NCBI GenBank assembly: GCA_038049695.1
Contig: CP142451.1
Span: 36,080,501 to 36,144,500 of the forward strand
Origin: Cinnamomum chago
Taxonomy: Eukaryota; Streptophyta; Magnoliopsida; Laurales; Lauraceae
Length of the DNA: 64,000 nt
Direction: 5' to 3'
Part shown: in pieces, positions 1 through 12,640 of the stretch
How positions within the stretch are numbered: the stretch's first letter is position 1
Layout: each line of letters begins with the position of its first letter
Notes under the pieces: generated by a model
What the model saw: the letters and a program-made list of their open reading frames with translations, nothing else
What the model was told of the DNA's origin: nothing
Database searches by the model: none
Program-made: the position numbers and the translations under genes

Positions 1-33
1 ACCTCTAAACCAAAGAAGAAAGAGGTCCTCAAT

Positions 34-1840
34 GTGCAAACCAAGTCAACTCCTCAGCCACAAAAGAAGGCTGAAAACAAATCTGCCGGAAAGAGACCTG
101 AACTCTCAGAAGCCTTCAGAGAGCGAGTAGAGAAGAAATACCCGTTCGACGAAGATGTTGACGAGATCTTTGAAGCTCTCATAGCAAATGGCAAGCTCAC
201 CTTGCCTGAGCCAAAGAGGCCGGAAGATGTTGGCAAAACCAACGATCCCCGGTATTGTCCATACCACCAGATGGTGTCACACCCTCTCAATCAATGCTTC
301 GTTGTAAGAGAAAAGATAAACGAGATGTGGAAAAACGGAGTCATCACCTTCGACAAAAACTATGGGTCCGCCTCAGTCAACATTATCTCGTATGGACAAA
401 CATCAAAATCACCAAAGAGGAAGATCACTACCTCCTTCAAGGTGATAAATGAAATCGAAGCATCCGAGGGGCTGGTTCCTTACCCGACTCCAGATGGACA
501 ACCCTTATGGGTACACCCTGATCTCCTAGAAGATGAAAATTGGGAGATCGTAAAAACAAAGCCGACAGCTCGACAGCGAAGGCAGGCTAGGAGACACCTT
601 TTCAAGCCCAAAAAGCAAGAGAAGGCCCAACCAAAGCAAGAAGTCGATGAAAAGGCAGAGGCCTCCTCTACCGCTTCAAAGACCTCAAAGGCGGTAAGAA
701 AATTCATACTCAGTGATTTCATGCCACCTCAACTCAAAGAAGAGGCCACGCAGGGGGCATCATACTCTTGCAACTCGGTAGTTGGATTCGCCATGGATGG
801 ATATGAGTCCAGCGATACCGACGACGGATTCGACAGCACTGACGAGTGGGAAGAATCCCTTGAGACAGGAGAATACCTCTTTGATGAAGAGTGGGTCCCT
901 GATACTTATCTTATGCCAGTAATCTGGTATGACCCCTTACGGCCACAAGGATCCTGGTCCGATGATGAAGATGACCAAGCGGCTATACAAGAAAATGCTG
1001 TCATTCCAGCACCCGTCGTTGATCCTGTGGAAATCAACCATGTTGAGCCACAAGGAGATGATGAAGAAAAAGACCTGGCTCCCATGCCTGGTCTTGCAGA
1101 ATATGCGAGGATCTTGCAGCGTCTAGCTCTCGAACAAGAGCGCAACCGCGTCAACGAGCTTCCTCCCAATCCGGAGCCAGGAATCCCTGAAGACCCTCAG
1201 GTACCTTCTCCCCTAACTCCTGAAAATGGAGAAAATTGTTGGATTGATGATCCTCTTACATCCGAGGAAGAGTCCGACTTCGAGCAGGCAACATCTCCCA
1301 CTCGAGCTACCTGTAATGTTATAATTCAGGATCATAGCTCTTCTGAGGCCTCGTCTGATGATATTAGTTATACTCCGGCGACGCCAAGCAATATATCTTC
1401 TGAAGCTACCTCGTCTCACGAGACCTACACGGAGATAACACCCTCTCAGGTTTCTTCACCTGAGACTGTGACTTCAGAATTCACTTCCCTTCCGATTGAT
1501 CGTCATAAAGAAAACCCGGCTGAGGATGATGAAGGGGTCGACGAAGAAGAAAAGTTGCAGGAAGCTGTTCAGGACTTGCTCCCGGAAAATGCTCCATGCA
1601 ACGCAATCACTGAGGATACTAGCTTAGCTGCAGGAACACCCCCAGTGGAAGAAGTACGACAGCCTCTTGAAGACAGTCTTCCAAATGAAGATTCTTCTCA
1701 AGAAGCTCTCGAAGTTGGTAGAGGCACCCGTTCTGGTCGGGACTACCATAAAAATTACAATACATCTTCCTTTACTTATGTAAACCCTGCTGGGAAAGAT
1801 GTTATAACGCGTAGGCCCCAAGGAGGCTTTCAAGTATGAC
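34..1840 (+). CDS. Tat element gag-like region (fossil)
   Basis: About 600 codons of acidic, low-complexity protein rich in Glu, Asp, Ser and Pro. Near residues 70-90 it carries a C-x2-H...H-x4-C pattern (YCPYHQMVSHPLNQCF) resembling the zinc knuckle-like end of Tat gag proteins. Gag forms the particle in which the RNA is copied. Most of the capsid part lies off the left edge. The acidic tail after the knuckle is unusually long; whether it is a linker or a separate product cannot be told. Confidence 0.7.
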
Positions 1841-3850
1841 TTGGTTGAGCACTTCAAACACATACCTGCACGATTGCACATCCTAGATTTGTTACGAATG
1901 TCTCCACGCACTCGTGATAATCTCATTTCAGAATTGCAAAAACTGAATGAGGATGTTGACAAACATGCCCCGCAAGTCTTCCAAATTGAAATGGACTATC
2001 GGGTCAAAAATGCAGAAATTTCCTCAAAAGGAGAAGAGAAGAAAATTGAGGGATCTTGCAGTAGATGTCTCTCGGGTCAAAAGATAACCAGTGCGACTAT
2101 CGCCTTCACAAAGGAAGATCTCCTGCTTGGTGAAACAAAGCACAACCGACCCCTGTACTTTACAGGATATATTAAGGAAATGCCGGTGCGCAGAATTCAG
2201 ATTGACCCGGGTTCTGCACTGAATCTTATCTCCACTTCGGCACTCGAAGAGTTGGGCATTCCGCCCAGCAAGCTGAGCCACACATCTGTATCTATCTTTG
2301 GATACGATGGCAATTCTCAAAGGCCCATCAGCAAAATCAGGTTCAAATTGCAAATCGGTGATCTTATCTCTGAAGTCACTGTGTATGCAATAAAAACCCC
2401 GTCATGCTACAACATCCTTCTCGGACGCCCCTGGATACACGAGAATGGAATTGTTCCTTCAACACTACATCAATGCATCAAGTTCATCGGCAACGATGGC
2501 ATGATACATCGAGTCTTTGCGGATAGAAAACCTTTCAAAGGGAAAGAAGTCCACTTTGCAGACTCTCAGATGTATGAAGGAGAAAAAGAAACAGAGGAAA
2601 TGACGTCTTCCGTAAAAAATCTCCTTAAAGATAAAGGCAAGGCTCCTAAAAAATCACCGGAAGAAAATAAACCCTCTGGAAAACCCGAAGAGAGCAGTCA
2701 ATCTCCTTTCGTAGTCTCCCTCAAGACTCCAAAACCTTTGGTCATTACAACTAAAGGGAAGAAGGTAAAACAAAAGTCTGGGGGAAAATTTGTTGTCTCT
2801 TATCTGTCCATCAAACAAAATACAGATTCGGATTCAGAGCCAGAAGACGATACTTCGTCAAGCCAAATTGATACTCAACAAGTTCAGCCCGCTCTTACTC
2901 CAATAGAGACACCTGCTGATGTAGAAGATCCTGCGTCTGCTTCCTTTGTTGTTCCGGCAATATCATCTAAAGAAAAACCGATCTTCTTCCATAGATCGAG
3001 TGCTGCTTCATCAAAATCCCTGCTTGAACCTTTCCGAAACAAAGGTATGCCTCTACTGTCTCTGTATAGTCCTGTGGCACAAGCTATCATGAAGAAGATG
3101 GGATATGATGCTCAAAACCTAGTTGGCTTGGGGGAAGGCCATGGTATTCTCACACCACTGGAGCCCGTACTGGCCAAACACCAACTGGAAGATTGGAGAC
3201 TCTATGGCTATATAGAAAAGTCTTCATATGGGTTAGGGTTCGATCCTGACGCCCCTCTGAAACAGCTAACGCAAAGGTTTAGAAGTCAGTTTGTTGACCA
3301 AGCCCCAATAGCTCCAGTCCATGAAGACATCGATCTCCCTGGGTATCTCTTTGAAGAGTCACCAGACAAAGATCCGGGAAGCCCCTCCAATTGGTTTGAT
3401 TTCTCCAATGATATGGAGGAATTGTCCGATGATACAGACATGCAGGATTCTGACCCAGAAGAACCCTCGTCTACAGCAGAAGTACCTTACTTCGACCCGG
3501 TAACAGCAGGCGATTGGGACTATCTCATAGCGAGCCTTGAGAAGGTTGCTGATCAAGAAGACCCATGGAAAGGAAATGCTGTTGAAACACCAGAAGGTTT
3601 CGTTGAGCTGGAGGCCTCCGAAAACATTGTGGAGGAACAACCCTCGAATCTTCCAACAGAGGATCCTGTTCAAAAGATAGACTTGGGAACACCAAATAAC
3701 TCGCGTCCTGTATTCATAAGCAAGAATATAAAGGATGATGAGTTACCCGAGTATATCGCTTTTCTTCGTGAGTTCGTTGAGTGCTTTGCATGGTCCTATG
3801 CTGAAATGCCCGGTTTAGATCCGAAAATAGCAGTCCACAAACTCAATCTT
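1840..3850 (+). CDS. Tat element protease and G-patch-like region (fossil)
   Basis: An aspartic protease domain is read at about 2180-2500: the active-site motif appears as DPGSALNLIS and the family's ILLGRPWIHE motif follows. After a Lys/Ser-rich linker comes a G-patch-like stretch at about 3080-3260 (KKMGYDAQNLVGLGEGHGIL), a domain known from Tat/Ogre pol proteins. The end of the region, up to the RT, has the family's EYIAFLREFVECFAWSYAEMP-type sequence seen just before gypsy RTs. Function: maturation of gag-pol. Confidence 0.8.
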
Positions 3851-5610
3851 TAAAAAAATATCAAGCCTGTTAAACAAGGCCAAAGAAGATTCCGTCCAGA
3901 TGTGATGGATAAAATTGAACAAGAAGTTCAGAAACTCAAAAGCGTCGGCTTCATCCGTGAGGAACAACATCCTGAATGGTTGGCCAACATTGTCCCCGTG
4001 ACAAAGAAAAATGGGCAGATCAGGGTGTGTATTGACTATAGAGACCTGAATAACGCCTGCCCCAAAGATGAATTCCCGCTCCCGATACCAGAGGTTATGA
4101 TTGACAATACCTGTGGATTCGAGCGAATGACATTCATGGATGGCTTCTCTGGCTACAATCAGATAAAGATGCATCCTGAAGACGAAAAGCATACTTCATT
4201 TCGGACCCCATTTGGCGTGTATTGCTACACTGTCATACCATTTGGTCTGAAAAATGCTGGCGCTACATATCAGAGGGCTATGATGAAGATATTCCAAGAT
4301 ATGCAGCACAAGACGGTTGAATGTTACGTTGATGACCTCGCCGTCAAAAGCAAAAGAAAAGAAGACCATCTCAAAGATCTTCGAGAAGTATTCCTCCGAC
4401 TTCGCAAATACAAACTGCGGATGAATCCCGTAAAATGCTTCTTCGGCGTCTCGTCGGGTAAGTTCCTCGGATTCCTTGTTCGGAAAGATGGAATAGAACT
4501 TGACCCCATCAAAGTCAAGGCTATTCTAGAAATGCCCTCTCCAAGAACCTTGAGAGAATTAAAAGGGCTCCAAGGGAGATTGGCCTATATCAGACGGTTT
4601 ATCTCCAACCTTTCGGGAAAATGTCGTCCATTCTCCCGATTGATGAAGAAAGGTGTAGACTTTGTCTGGGATGCTGACTGTGAAGCCGCATTTCAAGATA
4701 TCAAGTCATACCTGACCAAACCTCCAGTGTTAGCAGCACCTACCACCGGAAAACCTTTCATCTTGTACACAAGAGCCCTCAACCATTCTCTGGGCGCTTT
4801 GCTGGCACAAGAAAATGATGGAAGAAAAGAAGCGGCTCTATACTACCTCAGCCGTATGCTGGTAGGTGCAGAGCATCGCTACTCCCCAGTCGAAAAAGAA
4901 TGCCTTGCAGTGATGTTCACCATACGAAAGCTACGTCACTATCTGCTTTCCAACACAGTTTATCTGGTCTCAAGGATCAACCTCTTAAAGGTCCTTGTCA
5001 CGAAAGCAAGTTCTCTCAATGCAAGACTGGCAAAATGGTCTATCCTTCTATCACAATTTGATATTAGGTATATACCACAAAAAGCAATCAAAGGCCAAGC
5101 TTTAGCAGACTTTCTCGCGGAGCATCCGTTGCCTGAAGATTCTCCACTAAGAGATGATCTCCCAGACGAATCCGTCTACAATGTGGAGGCCTTCCCACCA
5201 AGTGCTTCCTGGCACATGTACTTCGATGGTGCAACCAGAACAAGCGAGAAAAGAGAGCCGGTCTCGGGAGTTGGCATTCTCTTTGTTAGCCCCGACAAAT
5301 ACATGATTCCACACGCCTTCTCGCTACTGGAACCATGCACAAACAATGCAGCGGAATACCAAGCCCTGATTCTAGGATTGGAACTTGCCATTGAATCCGG
5401 TATCACCATACTGGAAGTCTTCGGAGACTCTCAACTGATCATCAATCAGATGAATCAAAAATTTGAAATCAGAAAGCCTGATTTGTTGCCTTACTACAAC
5501 AAGGCACAATCACTTTTGCAGAAGTTTGACATTTGTCACATCACCCACATCCTCAGAGGTGAAAACATTCGTGCAGATGCCCTGGCTGGACTTGCCGCAT
5601 CTATGGCAAT
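3850..5610 (+). CDS. Tat element reverse transcriptase, RNase H and archaeal-type RNase H (fossil)
   Basis: RT motifs are clear: VCIDYRDLNNACPKDEFPLP at about 4026, the FMDGFSGYNQI motif, FGLKNAGATYQR, and the catalytic box YVDD near 4325. The gypsy RNase H follows at about 4750-5110 (KPFILYTRALNHSLGALLAQ). A second RNase H of archaeal type begins near 5215 (MYFDGATR) with NNAAEYQALILGLE and GDSQLIINQMN, ending with RADALAGLA near 5580. This tandem RNase H arrangement marks the Tat lineage. These enzymes convert element RNA to DNA. Confidence 0.9.
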
Positions 5611-6740
5611 CCAAGAAGGGGAAAACATGCAAATTACAGTGTGCGGAAGAAGAATCCTCCCTCCTCTTAACACACATCAAGCAGTTGCTGAATGCCACAG
5701 GGTGGTTGGAAGTCGGATTTCTATCCTTCAAACTTCGGTCGGCGACTGGAGGGATCCGTTCATTGATTACACTATGTTCGGGATCCTACCTGAAGATCCA
5801 AAAGAACGGGTAAGCATCCAAAGACGAGCCCCAAACTTTCATCTGGATATTCCTTCAAAAATGCTTTATAGGAAATCCTACAACGGAGTACTTCTACGCT
5901 GCTTGTCACAACAAGAATTTGAAGAAACACTCAAAGAAGTCCATGCTGGTCTTTGTGGAGCCCATCAGGCTGGCCCTAAGCTCTACTATCAGATAAAAAG
6001 GTTAGGTTATTATTGGCCTACCATGGTGGCTGATGCAATGCAATTCGCTAAACGCTGCCAACAATGCCAAGTTCACGGAGACTATATTCACAGGCCTCCA
6101 GAATGGCTCCATCCTACTGCAATCTCATGGCCCTTTGAAGCCTGGGGTATGGACATCATAGGTCCTATTTCTCCCCCTTCAAGCAAAGGACATCATTTCA
6201 TCTTCGCCGCCACGGATTATTTCTCCAAGTGGTCAGAAGCATTCGCGCTTAGTGAAATGAACACCTCATCAGTCGTTTAGTTCTTGCGCACCAACATCAT
6301 TTGTCGCTTCGGCATACCTAAAAGATTCATCCATGATAACGGACCACAGTTCCGCGATCACCGATTCTACAGGTTCTGCGACAAATACAAAATCCAAAGT
6401 TGTCCCTCAACTCCATACAATCCGGCAGCAAACGGACTAGCAGAAGCTTTCAACAAGACACTCTGCAAAATCCTCAAAAAGATAGTCTCTAGTCACAAAA
6501 GAGACTGGGGCGACAAGCTTCCTGAAGCCTTGTGGGCCTATCGAACTACTGTTCGAGGACCAACCCATAGCACACCATTCTCCTTGGTCTATGGATGTGA
6601 AGCTGTCGTGCCCTTAGAGGAACCTTTCGTCATCGACAAAGTCTTCTCCAACGGCGCATACGCCCTTCTAAACATGGAGGGTGACAGATGTATGCTGCCC
6701 ATCAATGGAAAGTTCTTAAAGCGGTACTACCCTTGAAGGC
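5610..6740 (+). CDS. Tat element integrase (fossil)
   Basis: The HHCC zinc-binding part is seen at about 5935-6075 (EVHAGLCGAHQAG ... CQQCQVHGDY). The catalytic core follows, with WGMDIIGPI near 6148, ATDYFSKWSEA near 6211, HDNGPQF near 6333 and the YNPAANGLAEAFNKTL block near 6415 containing the third acidic residue. Integrase inserts the DNA copy. No chromodomain is seen, as expected for Tat rather than chromoviruses. Confidence 0.85.
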
Positions 6741-7079
6741 TTCTTCCATCGGGTCAGAGCGACGCCTGCACGGCCAAGGCCTATTCCGAGGTATCTGCTC
6801 GTCAAACCCACTCCTTTTGGAATTTTCATCCTCTTGTTGAAATTTCTAAACAAACCCCCTCAAAACAATGTTTCTTTCATCTTTTCATTGTTCAAAAAAA
6901 AAAAAAGCAAATCCAAAAATCCAAGTTTAGAAGCCTCTTCCCAAACTTGACCAAAATTTTCGATCCTTGAACCCAAAATTCATGGTTTGAAACAAAATCA
7001 GGACCTAGGGATTTCAGCCCTAGTCCACCCCGACTTTTACCACCAAAATGGTTTTGAGTCAAAATTTACGACCCTCGTG

Positions 7080-7510
7080 TCTTTAAACAAAAAATGGTTT
7101 TTCAAAAACCGCAGGGAAGCGACGTTCAGTCGATACTTGCAAAACCCAAAATCGAAAGGATGCGAACCCCATTCGATACTTCCAAAACCCCAAAATTTCA
7201 AAAATCGTGGAGACGCAACGTTCCAGTTGATATCCACAACCCAAATCTCAAAACAAACAAAAACAAAACAAAGGTTCGAAAAAACCTCAAAATTCAAAAA
7301 TCGTGGGGAAGCGACATTCCATCGATACCCACAAAACAAAATTTTTGAAGAAAAAAGCAGGGAAGCGACGCTTAGTCGATACTTGCACCCAAATCCGCGG
7401 GGAGGCGACATTCCATTGATACTCGCAACCGAATGAGCAAGGAGGCGACATTCCATCGATACTTGCAATACCATTCAGTAGGGAGGCGACTTTTAGTCGA
7501 TACTTGCATT
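7080..7510 (+). repeat. Minisatellite, GGGAAGCGACATTCCATCGA-type units
   Basis: Degenerate tandem copies of a gcgac-attcc-atcgatactt-gca core, spaced 35-75 bases, in the 3' untranslated part of the Tat element. Open frames crossing it on both strands are by-products of the repeat. Confidence 0.8.
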
Positions 7511-7514
7511 TTTG

Positions 7515-7990
7515 AAAACCAAAAACCTGGCTTTCACGCCAAAAAACCTGGCTTCCATGCCAAAAATCCGGCTTTCACGCCAAAAAATCAAAAATCCGGC
7601 TTTCATGCCAAAAATCAAAATTCGGCTTCCATGCCAACAAAACAAAATTCGGTTTTCAAAAAATCCGGCTTTCATGCCAAAAACAAAATCTGGTTCTTAC
7701 ACCAAAAACAAAAATTGGCTCTCATGCCATACCAAAACCGGCTTTCATGCCACTCAAAAAAAAAATCGGCTTTCACGCCACCTCAAAATTCGGCTTTCAT
7801 GCCATCTCAAAAAATTGGCTCTCATGCCACCTCAAAATTTCAGCTTCCACGCCATCCAAAATTTTGGCTCTCATGCCATAAACCCAAATCCGGCTATAGA
7901 TGCCACCCAAAAATTGGCTTTCATGCCGCAAGCAAAATCTGGCTCCCATGCCAAAACATGTCTCAAAAACTGGCTCCCATGCCAAAACAA
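7515..7990 (+). repeat. Minisatellite, CCGGCTTTCATGCCAAAAA-type units
   Basis: About twenty copies of a 19-27 bp unit (core ggctttcatgcca or ggctcccatgcca) separated by A-rich linkers. A closely related motif (cggctataaacgccaaaaat) recurs inside the 3' LTR at 14085-14155, and a further variant (cgcctttcacggcacc) in the diverged LTR at 19355-19425, so the motif belongs to the element family. Confidence 0.85.
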
Positions 7991-8258
7991 TCATTTGTCA
8001 AATGATTTCTCACAAAATGACAAACTTTTGATCACATCCCATTTAGCAATCACTTTAATCACAATATTTGAGTGAGCGTAGGGAAAACAAAAAAAAAAGT
8101 ACCAAAAAATACATGTGGTACCAAAAAATAAAGAAGAAAAGAAAAGTGTTCACAAGCACTAGAAAAATGTATACCAAAAAAAAAAATACATGTGGTATAT
8201 AAAAAGAGAGAAAGAGTTTCTGTTACAAAAAAAAAAAAAAAAAAAAAAGAGAAGGGCC

Positions 8259-10215
8259 TCAGCCAAAAATGCTCTCCAGCCAAGCTTTCAGCTCCTCAAG
8301 CAAACTCTTGGCTTCATTCGTCAGAGTCTCCAAGGCACTCTTCTTCAAGAATCTGCCATGAGTAGCTGGAGAAGGCTCTATCCCTTCTGCTACACCAGGA
8401 AGATTATCCCGAGCAATCTGCCATCGTTCATTCTCTCTAGCCTTCCTATTGAGAATATGATCGGCCTCTGCAACTTGGCAAATCAAAGCACTCTCCCTGT
8501 CACGAGCCTCTGTTTTAGCGGTCCACGTACTGGAGACTTGGGCTTTTAAGTGTTCGAGATGCTTCCCTGCCTCCTCAACCTCTCCATCAAGGATGCTAAG
8601 GTCATACTGCAGCCTGATGATGTCTAACTCCGCTCGGTTCCTCTCCCGAACCAGCTGCTTCCTGCCCTGTGCAGTCTCTTTCAATTCCGATTGAGCATTC
8701 TCAGCAGGGTTCAGGAACATCTCTTGGAAGAACTGGTCATCAGGATAGCTGATGGTCTCAAACCACCTGTCGCCTAATGTAATGATCCTATCAACGATCG
8801 CCCGGGCGTCCGTAACATCCAGACCAATATTATCCTCAGCATCTTTGAGAATCTCCTTCACATGCGGAATCTTGCTACGTGCAACATCCAAGTGTCCAGA
8901 AAGGAGGGTCTCAATCCAAGAGCTCAAAACCCGCATCACCACCTTCTTCGCATATTGAAGAGATGGGCCAGATGAAGAATCACCCTTCTCTGTGGATTGG
9001 CTGCCCAAGTCATGTCCCATCGGAAGAGTAACAACAGAACACTTTCCAATCGGGGCCGCTGGAGAAGGAATCTCAACATGAGGTCTTGCCTCTGCCGCGT
9101 CAGAATTGGCTGGAGGAGTCCCAATTACTGGGTCAACTTCTGGCATCCCTGGCTCTGGCTTTGAAGGAAGCGATGAACTCTCTTCTGTCACTTCAAAATC
9201 TGCCAAACACAAAAAGGTATAAATACGATCCTGTTAAAAAATCACTATCAGGGTTATTACTATGAAAGTACCTTCTTCGACGATTGGCGGAATGCTTTCC
9301 TTCTCCATGAACTCTTCGGAAGTATCGTCAACACTGGCGTCCATCGATGGTTCAAAGTCGTCGGAATCCTGTGATAAATCAGCTGATACAAAAAAAAAAT
9401 GTGTGTTAGCAAATCAAGTCACAGACAAAAAAGAAAAGAAAGCGAAAAAAGTAATACCAGTTGGAGATTCTGCATTCATTTCAGAGTCCCTTGGTTTGTC
9501 TTCTGGCGCCCCCAACAAACAAGATATGGTCAGTCCAAGACTTCCACTCGGAGTCAGCACTGAAGCGGCCGCGGAGTCGAAAAGGCTTCACCCAGTTGCT
9601 GCCGTCACCACTGAAGATGCCAAGGCCCATCGGTTTCAAATCAACCGATGGATAATCTGCGCCCTGGTAGTTGCTGGCCGGCATCAAGATGTCCATGTCA
9701 GCCGGCGACTTCTCCATATGTCCAGGAGAACCGCCAATGAAAACCCCGGTCTTGACCACGTTGGTCCTCCTCACCCATCTTGGAGGATCTTCCCTCTTCA
9801 GGCATGTGGGAGAGAGACTCATGATCGAGATAGTACGATCAAAAGTCGATCGGGTGGCAACAGTTTTCTTCACACCATCAACTGTGTAGGAAAACTGGAG
9901 CATCTCCTCCGATACGTCATATCGGCTGAGGCTGCATCACCAAAGAAGAAGGTAGGCTTGGGCAACACCCTCTGATCCTCTATCACCCAGGGACGGCTGC
10001 TTACTATGATTTTATAGAAATCCTCTCCTTTGCGAGCAATCAGTGCCTGCCGCGCCTCCTCTCTATTGAGGGAGTCACACTCCTTGAGGTGCTGTCGACG
10101 TATTGCACCTTCTCCCAGGCCTGCTGGACGGCCGGATTAGAAGATTGCGCAGATCGACGAGGTACGCTTGTGATAGGTTCTTTACCCTTGTCTGTTCTGG
10201 AAGGACCACCTGCAA
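8259..10215 (-). CDS. Opposite-strand coding region of the Tat element (fossil, multi-exon)
   Basis: Between integrase and 3' LTR the minus strand carries coding-like sequence, as known for Tat elements such as Grande and Retand. From high to low coordinates: a block at about 10215-9905 (contains QALIARKGEDFYKIIVSSRP), a block at 9903-9481 (contains DPPRWVRRTNVVKTGVF and SNWVKPFRLRGRF), a short acidic block near 9380-9262, and a long block 9212-8259. The last encodes a Glu/Arg-rich, coiled-coil-like C-terminus. Splice-like AG/GT borders separate the blocks. Function unknown even in intact relatives. It is broken here, with several interruptions. Confidence 0.6.
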
Positions 10216-10799
10216 AAGGTCAAAAAAAAAAGAGGAAAGAATTATCATCAAAATGACGAAATTTTGCTAAAAAAAAATCTGGCGAAATTTCAGCATGACC
10301 TCGGGGAAATTCCAAAGAAAAAGAAGTACCCCGACAAAAATAGAAAGCTTGGAGATAGGCTCAACATCACTGCGAGCTCCAAAACTCCAAACTTTCGAAA
10401 CCTTGAAAAACTCCGCAAAATCAGGAAAGGCTCAACATTGCTGCGAGCTCCAAGTCCCTAACTTTGTAAAGGTTTTCAGGTATGTCACCACATCATGCTA
10501 TCAACTGTTACAAAAACAAAAGCATGTATGAACATCTTGATATGCAACAAAAAAAAAAGGATGCATTGTCATGATGAGAAAAAAAGAAGAAAGAAAACTT
10601 TCTCAAAAAAAAAGAGGGAGAAAGATAAAAAAAAAAAGAAAGAGAAAAAAAAAAAAATGGTTCCATGCCTCTTTTGAGTTGATTGGACCATACAAAAATT
10701 CCAAGCCTCATGAGCTTCCAAGAAACCTAACCATCTCACCTCATGAGCCAAATTGAGCCAAACCTTGAAATGGACATTTCACCAAAAATCAAACCGGTC

Positions 10800-10985
10800 C
10801 CCTAACATTCCACATACAGCTTGTTAGGTCACAAGACCAAAACCAAAAACCAAAACCTGACCCCCCCCCAACATTCCACATACAGCTTGTTGGGTCACAC
10901 GGTCAAAACCAAATCCGACCCCCTAACTTGCCACATACAGCCTGTTAGGACTCAAGGTCAAAACAAAAATCCAAATCCGCATCCC
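10800..10985 (+). repeat. Three-copy 55-66 bp tandem repeat
   Basis: Three copies of ccacatacagcttgttaggtcac with a following aaaccaaaac tract, at about 10809, 10875 and 10930, just upstream of the 3' LTR in the Tat element. A purine/A-rich run (10540-10665) lies before it. Confidence 0.75.
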
Positions 10986-11639
10986 TGATGTCATCTTCAA
11001 TACTTTGCCTAAAGATGGTACATGATTCCTATCACTACCATACAAATCCCCTGGAAGCTCAAAAGGCTACTCCAAGAAAAAAAAAAAAAAAAATGCTCAA
11101 AGACTCTTGGTCAAGTCAGAAGCTCTTCTTCAAGATTCTCTTCGAGGCACATCGACTGCAAAAGCTATATCGTCGCTGTACCTCGAGGGGGCATTTGTTG
11201 ACACCAAAAATGTCACTTTGCCTCTTTACACCAAAAGCTACATGGAGCCGCATCCTACCAAAAATAGGCAGGCGCCACTTCAAGCATCAGATCTTGTCAG
11301 AATCAAACAAAAACTGCAAGGTCATTCAAAACAACCAAAAGAGAGGTACACATGAAGTTTCGGGCCATTCCGACATCATTTGGCCTAACTTCACTTCTCC
11401 AACAGCTAAACAAGCGCTCCCGGCGGCGGCAGAATCGGAGACACCGAATCTTTGATCGGGGCCTATGGATGTTCTCAAAATATGTCCAAAGGGCTCCACG
11501 TCAAGTCTCAAGTCAAACCAGCAACGTTTGACCCATCATCAACTCTCCAACGGCTGAATCAAGCCTACCAGCGGCAGAGCACCCCGGGACCATGGCACCC
11601 AATTCGGAGCTTGTGGATCATCTCAAAATGACTCCAATA

Positions 11640-12640
11640 GGCTCCTCGTCGAATTTCAGGTCAATCGGACATCGTTTGACCAGAAGTCAAAGCTCGACAT
11701 TTCCCTCGCGGTGAAATCAAAGGCAAGCGTTTCCATGACTCCAAATGGCTTCAAAACTCAAACGAAAGCCTGTGGTTGGTCTTATCTACTGATGAGGGAG
11801 TCACACGTCGAATTTCAGGTCAATCGGACATCGTTTGACCGAAAGTCAAAGCTCGGCATTTCCTTTGCGGTGAAATAAAGGCAAGCGTTTGCATGACTCC
11901 AAATGGCTTCAAAACTCAAGCGAAAGCCTATGGTTGGTCTTATCTACTGATGAGGGAGTCACCCGTCGAATTTCAGGTCAATCGGACATCATTTGACCAA
12001 AAGTCAAAGCTCGGCATTTCCCTCGCGGTGAAATCAAAGGCAAGCGTTTGCATGACTCCAAATGGCTTCAAAACTCAAACGAAAGCCTGTGGTTGGTCTT
12101 ATCTACTGATGAGGGAGTCACACGTCGAATTTCAGGTCAATCGGACATCGTTTGACCGAAAGTCAAAGCTCGGCATTTCCTTCGCTGTGAAATAAAGGCA
12201 AGCGTTTGCATGACTCCAAATGGCTTCAAAAGGCAAACGAAAGCCTATGGTTGGTCTTATCTACTGAGGAGGGAGTCACCCGTCGAATTTCAGGTCAATC
12301 GGACATCGTTTGACCAAAAGTCAAAGCTCGGCATTTCCCTCGCGGTGAAATCAAAGGCAAGCGTTTGCATGACTCCAAATGGCTTCAAAACTCAAACAAA
12401 AGCCTGTGGTTGGTCTTATCTACTGATAAGGAAGTCATACGTCGAATTTCAGATCAATCGGACATCGTTTGACCGAAAGTCAAAGCTCGACATTTCCCTC
12501 GTTGTGAAATCAAAGGCAAGCGTTTGCATGACCCCAAACGGCTTCAAAACTCAAAAGAAAGGCCATGGTTGGTCTTATTTAATGCTCAAGAAGCTTCACC
12601 TCAAATTTCAGGTCATTCCGACATCGTTTGATCCTGTTTC
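11640..12640 (+). repeat. 158-159 bp tandem satellite inside the LTR
   Basis: The marker atgactccaaatggcttcaaa starts at 11735, 11893, 12052, 12210, 12369 and, slightly changed, 12528, giving steps of 158, 159, 158, 159 and 159. A more degenerate unit precedes at about 11570-11734. Units alternate between two sub-types (…cacgtcgaatttc and …cccgtcgaatttc), suggesting a 317 bp higher-order unit. Confidence 0.92.

Noticed and set aside
7080-7995. Regular repeats and spacers resembling a CRISPR array
   Set aside because: The host is a plant, the repeats are degenerate minisatellites within a retrotransposon, and no cas-like genes exist.
7433-8075. Open frames of nearly 190 codons with recurring Pro/Ser/His motifs
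   Set aside because: They are made by the ggctttcatgcca minisatellite in two overlapping frames, which real genes do not do.
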